Assembly: GCF_003315175.1 (NCBI RefSeq)
Contig: NZ_QNRQ01000005.1
Coordinates: 124,001 to 188,000 of the forward strand
Direction: 5' to 3'
Source: Eoetvoesiella caeni
GTDB taxonomy: Bacteria; Pseudomonadota; Gammaproteobacteria; Burkholderiales; Burkholderiaceae_B
Length of the DNA: 64,000 bases
Part shown: positions 18,093 to 25,000 of the stretch, one piece after another
Layout: each line of letters begins with the position of its first letter
Position numbering within the stretch: position 1 is the first letter of the stretch
Notes under the pieces: generated by a model
Database searches by the model: none
The model's input: only the letters and a program-made list of their open reading frames with translations
Told to the model about the DNA's origin: nothing
Position numbers and translations under genes: made by a program

Positions 18093-19766
18093 CTATTTCA
18101 GTGCCTTATAGCGCAAGCGGCGAGGCTTGGCGCCCTCTTCGCCCAGGCGGCGCTTCTTGTCCGCCTCGTATTCCTGATAGTTGCCGTCAAAGAACACCAC
18201 CTCGGAATTGCCCTCGAACGCCAGAATATGCGTTGCAATACGGTCCAGGAACCAGCGATCGTGGCTGATAACCAGGACACTCCCGGCAAACTCCAACAGC
18301 GCATCCTCGAGCGCCCGCAAAGTTTCCACATCCAGATCGTTGGAAGGCTCGTCCAGCAGCAGCACATTGCCTCCGGCGATCAAAGTCTTGGCCAGATGGA
18401 AGCGCCCGCGCTCGCCGCCCGACAACTTGCCCACCAGCTTGTTCTGGTCGCCGCCCTTGAAATTGAAACGGCCCAGATACGCCCTGGAAGACATCTCGAA
18501 CTTGCCGATGGTAATCAGGTCGGCGCCGTCCGACAGCGCATCGAACACGGTTTTTTCGTCGGGCAAGGATTCGCGCGACTGATCCACATACGCCAACTGC
18601 ACAGTCTTGCCCACCTTGACCTCGCCCCCATCGGGCTTGTCCTGGCCGGCGATCATGCGGAACAGCGTCGACTTGCCGGCGCCGTTGGCGCCGATAATGC
18701 CGACAATCGCGCCAGCCGGAATCTTGAAGCTGAGATTGTCGATAAGCAGGCGGTCGCCAAACCCCTTGCTGACATTCTCGAACTCGATAACCTCGTTGCC
18801 CAGGCGCTCGGCAACCGGAATAAATATCTCCTGCGTTTCATTGCGCTTCTGGTATTCGTGCGACGACAGTTCTTCGAAGCGGGCCAGGCGCGCCTTGGCC
18901 TTGGCCTGGCGGCCCTTGGGATTCTGGCGCACCCACTCAAGCTCTTTCTTGATGGTGCGCTGGCGTGCCGACTCGGAAGCCTCTTCCTGCTTCAGGCGGT
19001 CGTCCTTCTGCTCGAGCCACGAACTGTAATTGCCCTTCCAGGGTATGCCGTAGCCGCGATCCAGCTCAAGTATCCACTCGGCTGCATTGTCCAGAAAATA
19101 GCGGTCGTGCGTCACCGCAACGACAGTTCCCGGGAACTTGCGCAAGAACAGTTCAAGCCACTCGACGCTTTCCGCATCCAGGTGGTTGGTAGGCTCGTCC
19201 AGCAAAAGCATATCGGGCTTGGACAACAGAAGGCGGCACAAGGCAACCCGGCGCTTCTCTCCCCCCGACAGCTGGCCGATAACGGCATCCCAGGGCGGCA
19301 GGCGCAGAGCGTCGGCGGCTATTTCAAGTTGGTGTTCGATATCGTCCGCGCCGCTGGAAGCGGCGGCCGCGATAATTGCTTCAAGCTCTGCCTGCTCGGT
19401 GGCCAGCGCATCGAAGTCCGCATCGGGTTCGGAGTAGGCCGTATAGACCTCGTCCAGGCGCTTGCGCGCCGAAAACAAGTCGCCCATGCCTTCTTCAACA
19501 GACTCGCGCACGGTGTGCTGCGGGTCGAGCTGGGGCTCTTGGGACAGATATCCGATCTTGATGCCGGGCATGGGTATGGCTTCGCCTTCGATCTCTTTAT
19601 CCAGGCCGGCCATGATCTTGAGCAACGTGGATTTACCCGCGCCGTTCAGGCCCAACACCCCGATTTTCGCACCGGGAAAAAACGAGAGGGAAATATCGCG
19701 CAGTATCTGCCTTTTAGGCGGCACGATCTTGCCGACGCGATTCATCGTATAAACATATTGAGCCAT
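18093..19766 (-). CDS. ettA: Energy-dependent translational throttle protein EttA (ABC-F)
   Basis: 557 residues from ATG 19766; an in-frame TTG three codons upstream is unlikely. EttA is a soluble ABC-F ATPase that binds the ribosomal E site and gates entry into elongation according to ATP/ADP ratio. It has two ATP-binding cassettes: Walker A GLNGAGKST and GANGAGKST, signatures LSGGEKRR and LSGGERGR, Walker B LLLDEPTNHLD and LLLDEPSNDLD. The inter-domain arm is the Arg/Lys-rich stretch around KGRQAKAKARLARFEEL, and the C terminus KPRRLRYKALK is typical of EttA. It is divergent from the acidic protein gene at 20004. Confidence 0.95.
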   Translation of the reverse strand: MAQYVYTMNRVGKIVPPKRQILRDISLSFFPGAKIGVLGLNGAGKSTLLKIMAGLDKEIEGEAIPMPGIKIGYLSQEPQLDPQHTVRESVEEGMGDLFSARKRLDEVYTAYSEPDADFDALATEQAELEAIIAAAASSGADDIEHQLEIAADALRLPPWDAVIGQLSGGEKRRVALCRLLLSKPDMLLLDEPTNHLDAESVEWLELFLRKFPGTVVAVTHDRYFLDNAAEWILELDRGYGIPWKGNYSSWLEQKDDRLKQEEASESARQRTIKKELEWVRQNPKGRQAKAKARLARFEELSSHEYQKRNETQEIFIPVAERLGNEVIEFENVSKGFGDRLLIDNLSFKIPAGAIVGIIGANGAGKSTLFRMIAGQDKPDGGEVKVGKTVQLAYVDQSRESLPDEKTVFDALSDGADLITIGKFEMSSRAYLGRFNFKGGDQNKLVGKLSGGERGRFHLAKTLIAGGNVLLLDEPSNDLDVETLRALEDALLEFAGSVLVISHDRWFLDRIATHILAFEGNSEVVFFDGNYQEYEADKKRRLGEEGAKPRRLRYKALK

Positions 19767-20003
19767 AGAAACCAAATAGACAAAAATTAAGAAACCAGGG
19801 GAAAGCTCTGAACAGAGCTAGCGGTAGGCAGGCGACTCGTTCAGAGGGTCCCATTGTAGGCCGGCAAGCGAAATAAAGCCCACTTCCCGGCCGTGCATGC
19901 GCCCATGCATTAAAATGGCCCCGCAACGCCCATTTATCTATGCCGCGCGCGCAAGCTTTCCGCCGAGGCGCACATGGCCCTTCCATCTTCCCCACTCATC
20001 GCT

Positions 20004-20507
20004 ATGTCATCAGCCAACGACTCCGAACTGACCTTTACCGCCGAAGAACTCGACTTGCTGGGGCGCACAGCCGACGCGCTTAGCGCCTACATGGGCAAGC
20101 CCGTGCTGGCCGAGGTGGTCGACGCCAGCGAAACCGGATTCGAATGGGCTATTTTCGCCGTTCCGCTGGATGTCGCAGACAATGAAGACAAAGTCATCGT
20201 CCAGGTCGGCGGCGCCGGCGCCCGCATACTGGGCAACCGGGGCGGGCTTGAACCCGGCGATGATGTCTACGACTGCGAATACCTGTGGGCCATCCAGTTA
20301 TCCGACCTCGAGGGCGTGCGCTTCATCAAAGTCGACCAAGACGGCGAAGAGGTCGCCTGGAGCGACGACCTGCACAGCATCCTGCCTTTCGAGCTGAGCG
20401 ATGCGCCATTGCCCAACATCGACGAAGACGATGAAGATGACGAAAACGGCGATGACGATGATCTGGACAAGCTGTTGAACGACCTTCCGCGCCATACTTT
20501 GCACTAA
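20004..20507 (+). CDS. Conserved-looking acidic protein of unknown function
   Basis: 167 residues from ATG 20004; an in-frame ATG at 19974 would add 10. No family recognised. The first 130 residues look folded: ELTFTAEELDLLGRTADALSAYMGKPV, then GFEWAIFAVPLDVAD, and a stretch with VIVQVGGAGARILG. The tail is an Asp/Glu run (NIDEDDEDDENGDDDD) before LDKLLNDLPRH. There is no signal peptide or membrane segment, so it is probably cytoplasmic. Strongly acidic tails often mediate contacts with basic proteins or mimic nucleic acid, but nothing here proves that. It converges on the glycosyltransferase gene. Confidence 0.7.
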   Translation: MSSANDSELTFTAEELDLLGRTADALSAYMGKPVLAEVVDASETGFEWAIFAVPLDVADNEDKVIVQVGGAGARILGNRGGLEPGDDVYDCEYLWAIQLSDLEGVRFIKVDQDGEEVAWSDDLHSILPFELSDAPLPNIDEDDEDDENGDDDDLDKLLNDLPRHTLH

Positions 20508-20535
20508 GCGATGGCGCCGCAAATGGCGCAGCTAC

Positions 20536-20561
20536 ATTGCCGGCGTGCCGGCACCGGCAAT
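20536..20561. terminator. Hairpin between convergent genes
   Basis: ATTGCCGG and CCGGCAAT flank a 10 nt GC-rich centre. There is no T run on either strand. It lies 29 nt after the acidic-protein gene and 61 nt from the end of the glycosyltransferase gene, so a terminator role is plausible but weakly supported. Confidence 0.4.
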
Positions 20562-20621
20562 ACCTCGGGTCCGCCAAGCCCAGCAACCCAAGAGATCGAC
20601 TGACTGCGGGATAATCCGCAA

Positions 20622-21563
20622 TCAGGCGCGGCGCCGGTCGCGCCAGTACATCAGCGCCCCCGCCGGCCACATAAGGGCCACCAGCGCACGGGCACCCCAG
20701 CCTTTCAGGCTGCGCCCGCCGGGCAAGGTCTTGCCCTCGCGCTTCAGATGCATGCCGAAGCGCGTATAGCGCGCCGCCGCCTTGAAAAACTCGGCGGGGC
20801 GGTAGCGAAACCACGGCAGGCATTCGACGACCGTATCCTGGGCCAGCAGCCACAACCCTTCCGCATGCTGGGCGCCATTCGAGCGCCCTTGGGCCGACAA
20901 GGAATCGCCGGTGTCGTGATAAACGCGAAACACCTGGTTCACGAAGCGCGTCAAATAGCCGGCCCGCGCCATGGCGCGCCAGACCAGGCTTTCCGGCACG
21001 AAACCCGGGATATCCTCGGGAAACGGGAAGCGGCGCAGGACTTCGGTAACCATGCAGCCGAATTTTTCGCCGCCCACATGATATTTGAACGACATATCGA
21101 CGGCCGTTGCATCAATCTCGTCCTGCGGAAACATATCGCCCACTATGCTGCCGTTGGGCCTGGCGCACAGCCCGGTAACGGCCACGTATCCGGCTCGGCT
21201 CGGCTCGGGAATGTCGTGCCATGTGCGCGCCATGGCATCGAGCGCATTCATGTCCAGGCTGTCGTCGCTGTCCAGCGCCACGATCAGTTCGCCGTGGGAT
21301 TCCTGGACGCCGCGATTGAACGCGGCCTTTTTGTGCTGATTGGCTTGCCAGAAATAATGAATGGGGAAATGGGCCTCTTGCTGCCAGGCCTGCACCACTT
21401 GGCGGGTGTCGTCGGTCGAGCCGTCGTCGACGACGATCCACTCGAAGTCCTGGAACGTCTGCTCGCGTAGCGAAGCATAGACGCGTGGCAGGGTATGGGC
21501 TCTGTTATAAGTGGGTGTAAGGACGGTAAATAGATAGCGGGAGGAAATGTGTTGAGCCGACAT
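20622..21563 (-). CDS. Family 2 glycosyltransferase
   Basis: 313 residues. GT-A fold nucleotide-sugar transferase. The N terminus TVLTPTYNRAHTLPRVYASL and IVVDDGSTDDT bind the nucleotide, and the DXD-type motif ALDSDDSLD (near residue 98) binds the metal. No membrane helix is visible. The C-terminal 60 residues are basic, suggesting association with the inner membrane. It is not in a polysaccharide cluster: its neighbours are the acidic protein gene and, 215 nt upstream, the small basic ORF. The substrate cannot be told. Confidence 0.88.
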   Translation of the reverse strand: MSAQHISSRYLFTVLTPTYNRAHTLPRVYASLREQTFQDFEWIVVDDGSTDDTRQVVQAWQQEAHFPIHYFWQANQHKKAAFNRGVQESHGELIVALDSDDSLDMNALDAMARTWHDIPEPSRAGYVAVTGLCARPNGSIVGDMFPQDEIDATAVDMSFKYHVGGEKFGCMVTEVLRRFPFPEDIPGFVPESLVWRAMARAGYLTRFVNQVFRVYHDTGDSLSAQGRSNGAQHAEGLWLLAQDTVVECLPWFRYRPAEFFKAAARYTRFGMHLKREGKTLPGGRSLKGWGARALVALMWPAGALMYWRDRRRA

Positions 21564-21666
21564 TTTTTCTTATATGCTTTGTTGTATGAAACGCTTGGCT
21601 GATGTCCGGGCAGGACGCTCTAGCCCGCTTATTGTGTTTGCTTGTGCACTTTCCAGCATAATAGCC

Positions 21667-21703
21667 AAAAAAAAACCATAAGCTTGATAACTTATGGTTT
21701 TTT
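21667..21703 (-). terminator. Strong terminator between the 42-residue ORF and the glycosyltransferase gene
   Basis: Stem AAAACCATAAG / CTTATGGTTTT with an 8 nt loop. T runs follow on both strands, and the minus-strand run is longer (nine or more). It ends the transcript of the small ORF at 21779-21907 and isolates it from the glycosyltransferase gene. Confidence 0.85.
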
Positions 21704-21778
21704 GCTTTTGTCACAATCGGACAGATTTCGGCAAGTTTTTGCCTCTTTGCCCGCTGCAACGTGGTCAAGAATGGCGCC

Positions 21779-21907
21779 TTAAGCGCGCTTGACCTTTTCC
21801 AGCATCTTGAAAACGCCTTTAGGCGATTTAATGAAAAGACGCTTGAATGCCTTGCCCAGGCAACGACGCTCGAGGGTGTTACGGCGCGTACGTTTGATTT
21901 CTGCCAC
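21779..21907 (-). CDS. Small basic protein of 42 residues, unknown
   Basis: GTG start at 21907 and TAA stop at 21779. The product has about 15 Lys/Arg and only 3 acidic residues, with the segments MAEIKRTRRNTLERRC and KSPKGVFKMLEKVKRA. A GGAG Shine-Dalgarno (complement of 21914-21917) sits 6 nt before the GTG, a good sigma70-like promoter lies upstream (21992-22019), and a strong terminator lies downstream, so this looks like a real monocistronic gene. It does not match ribosomal proteins S21, L34, L36 or THX as I remember them. It is divergent from uvrA. A nucleic-acid or ribosome-binding role would fit the charge but is inference only. Confidence 0.7.
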   Translation of the reverse strand: MAEIKRTRRNTLERRCLGKAFKRLFIKSPKGVFKMLEKVKRA

Positions 21908-21991
21908 AATAATCTCCGAAACTGTTAATTACTGGCGAAACCCCAAAAAGCCGGCGCCGCCAAAAAATTTGTAAACCTTACCTAACCTGCC

Positions 21992-22019
21992 ATTCTACCG
22001 TAATTCGCGCGCCGCTCAA
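21992..22019 (-). promoter_or_regulatory. Predicted sigma70 promoter of the 42-residue ORF
   Basis: On the minus strand: -35 TTGAGC (22019-22014), 16 nt spacer, -10 TAGAAT (21997-21992). Transcription would start near 21985, giving a 5' leader of about 78 nt with a GC-rich hairpin (GGCGGCGCCGGC region) before the Shine-Dalgarno. Confidence 0.6.
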
Positions 22020-22069
22020 AATGGCCTTTGCGCGCCAGCACGGCAAGAACAGCCATCCATAGTGTTGTC

Positions 22070-25000
22070 ATGAGCTCTCAAATCCGCATTATCGGCGCGC
22101 GCCAGAACAATCTCAAAAACCTGGACGTATCCATCAACACCGGCGAACTGCTGGTTCTGACCGGGGTTTCGGGCTCGGGCAAAAGCTCGCTGGCGTTCGA
22201 TACTCTGTATGCGGAAGGCCAGCGGCGCTACGTAGAAACCTTTTCACCCTACGCCCGCCAGTTCCTGGATCGCATGGACAAGCCGCAGGTGGATCGCATC
22301 GAGGGCATTTTGCCCGCCATTGCCATCGACCAGGTCAATCCGGTGCGCAACTCGCGCAGCACCGTGGGCACCATGACCGAGCTCAATGACCATCTCAAGC
22401 TGCTGTACGCCCGCATGGGCAAGCTGTATTGCCAATGCTGCGGCACCCGGGTCGAGCTGGACAACCCCGAGTCGATCTGCCGCGAACTGGCTCTGCGCAC
22501 GCAAAAGGACGACCCGCGCCTGATCATTACATTTCCCGTGGCCATCCCGGCCAACTTTACCGAAGAGGAAGTGCGCGGCTATCTCGAACAGCAAGGCTAT
22601 ACGCGCATTCACCACGAAGAAACCATTAGCGTCGAACCGGAGGCCGCGCCCGTCAAAAAGGGCAAGGCCAAGGCCAAGCGCGCCGCCAAGCCAGTACAGC
22701 AGCGGGTGCTGCATGTCGTGCAAGACCGCTTCCGCTACGGCAATGCCGAAACGGCGCGTGTCATGGAGGCGCTGGACGCCGCCCTGAAGCAAGGCGACGG
22801 GCACATCACTATCTATGCCGCGACGGAAGAGCAAGAAGAAGAACAGGCATGGCGCTTCAGCAATCGCCTGCACTGCGCCCACTGCGATATTGAATACACG
22901 GTGCCGCTGCCCAGCACCTTTTCTTTCAACTCCCCCCTGGGCGCGTGTGAGTCATGCCGCGGCTTCGGACGCGTGATGGGCATCGATTACGGCCTGGTCG
23001 TGCCCGATGAAAAAAAGACCTTGCGCGGCGGCGCCGTCAAACCCTGGCAGACCAACAGCTATAAAGACTGCCAGGCCGAACTGGAGAAATACGCCGGGCC
23101 GGCCGGCATACGGCTGGACACGCCCTGGGCTGAACTCAGCGAAGAAGAAAAGCACTGGGTCATAGGCGGCACGCCCGACTGGAAAGGCGGCATGAACGCC
23201 TGGAAAACCCAGTGGTACGGCGCGCAGCGCTTCTTCGACTGGCTGGAGTCGCGCGCCTACAAAATGCATGTGCGCGTGCTGCTGTCCAAATACCGTTCAT
23301 ACACGCCCTGCCCGGCCTGCGGCGGCTCGCGCCTGAAGCCCGATGCCACCTTGTGGCGCTTGGGCGACGTCAAAGCCAAGCCCGGCGACGCCTACCCGCG
23401 CTTCATGCCGGTGCACGCCCAATGGAGCCGCGAACAACTGAACAACTTGCCGGGACTGGGCATACACGACTTGATGCGCCTGCCCATCGACCATGTACGC
23501 GAATTTTTCGACGGCATCAGCTTCGGCAGCGCCCTGGACGCCGCGCTAAGCCTGCTGCTGGACGAAGTCCGCACGCGGCTGAAGTTCCTGTGCGACGTAG
23601 GTCTGGGCTATTTGTCGCTGGACCGGCAAAGCCGCACCCTGTCGGGCGGCGAAGTGCAGCGCATCAACCTGACTACGGCGCTGGGCACTTCGCTGGTCAA
23701 CACCTTGTTCGTGCTGGATGAACCTTCCATCGGCCTGCATCCGCGCGACATGCACCGTGTCGTCGAGGTCATGCACCGGCTGCGCGCCAATGGCAATACC
23801 CTGGTCGTGGTCGAGCACGACCCGCAGGTCATGGTGGCGGCCGACCGCATCATGGACATTGGGCCGGGGCCCGGCGAACGCGGCGGACGCGTCGTCTTCG
23901 ACGGCACCCCCGACCAACTGCGCAATAGCGACACCCTGACCGGCAACTATCTGGGCGGACGCCTGCGAGTCGAGGCGCCGCGCCCCATGCCTGTGGCCGA
24001 CAGCACGCCGCGGCTGCTGCTGGAAGGCGTCACGGCCAACAATCTGAAGAATGTCTCGCTGTCGCTGCCGCTGGGCCGCCTGGTCTGCGTCAGCGGCGTG
24101 TCGGGCTCGGGCAAGTCCACCTTGATTCAGGATGTGCTGTACCCCGCCATCCTGAAGCTGCAAGGCAAGTCCACCGAGGCGCCGGGGCCCTACACGCATT
24201 TGCTCGGAGTCGAGCAAATCGCCGACGTCGTCATGGTGGACCAGACCCCCATAGGAAAAACCGCGCGCTCCAACCCCGCCAGCTATGTGGGCGCCTTCGA
24301 TGCCATCCGCAAGCTGTTTGCCCAGGCCAGCCTGGCGCGCGAACGCGGCTATACCGCGGGAACCTTCAGCTTCAATACCGGCGACGGCCGGTGCCCCACT
24401 TGCGGCGGCACCGGCTTCGAGCATGTGGAAATGCAGTTCCTGTCGGACGTCTACCTGCGCTGCCCGGACTGCGACGGCAAGCGCTTCCGCCCCGAAATTC
24501 TGGAAGTGCGCGTCGAGCACCTGGGCCGCAGCGCATCCATCGATGAAGTGCTGGCCATGACGGTCAGCGAAGCCCTGGAGTTTTTCAGCGGGCTGCGCGA
24601 CGTGCAGTACGGCCTGGCGCCGCTGGCCGACGTCGGCCTGGAATACGTGCAACTGGGGCAGCCCGTACCTACGCTTTCGGGCGGCGAAGCGCAGCGGCTC
24701 AAGCTGGCCGGCCACCTGGCGGCGGCCGCCCGCAGCGGCATTTCGTCGGCCCGGGTCGCCAAGAAAGGCAGCCTGTTCCTGTTCGACGAACCCACCACCG
24801 GCCTGCACTTCGACGATGTGGCGCGGCTGATGCGCGCCTTCAGGAAACTGCTGGCCGCGGGCCATTCGCTGCTTATCATCGAACACAATCTGGACGTGCT
24901 GCGCGCGGCGGACTGGATCGTCGACCTGGGCCCGGAAGGCGGCGATGGCGGCGGCCGCATTGTCGGCCAAGGAACGCCGCAAGACCTGATGGACAACGCG

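Noticed and set aside
17991-19790. A 599-codon plus-strand frame opposite ettA
   Set aside because: The opposite frame is an intact ABC-F protein; this frame has no Shine-Dalgarno or recognisable motif.
21779-21907. Ribosomal protein S21 (rpsU) identity for the small basic ORF
   Set aside because: The 42 residues do not match the conserved S21 core as I remember it (ENEPFE and the Lys/Arg-rich tail), so I left it unnamed.
21910-22069. LexA (SOS) box in front of uvrA
   Set aside because: No CTGT-N8-ACAG-like palindrome is visible in the intergenic region.
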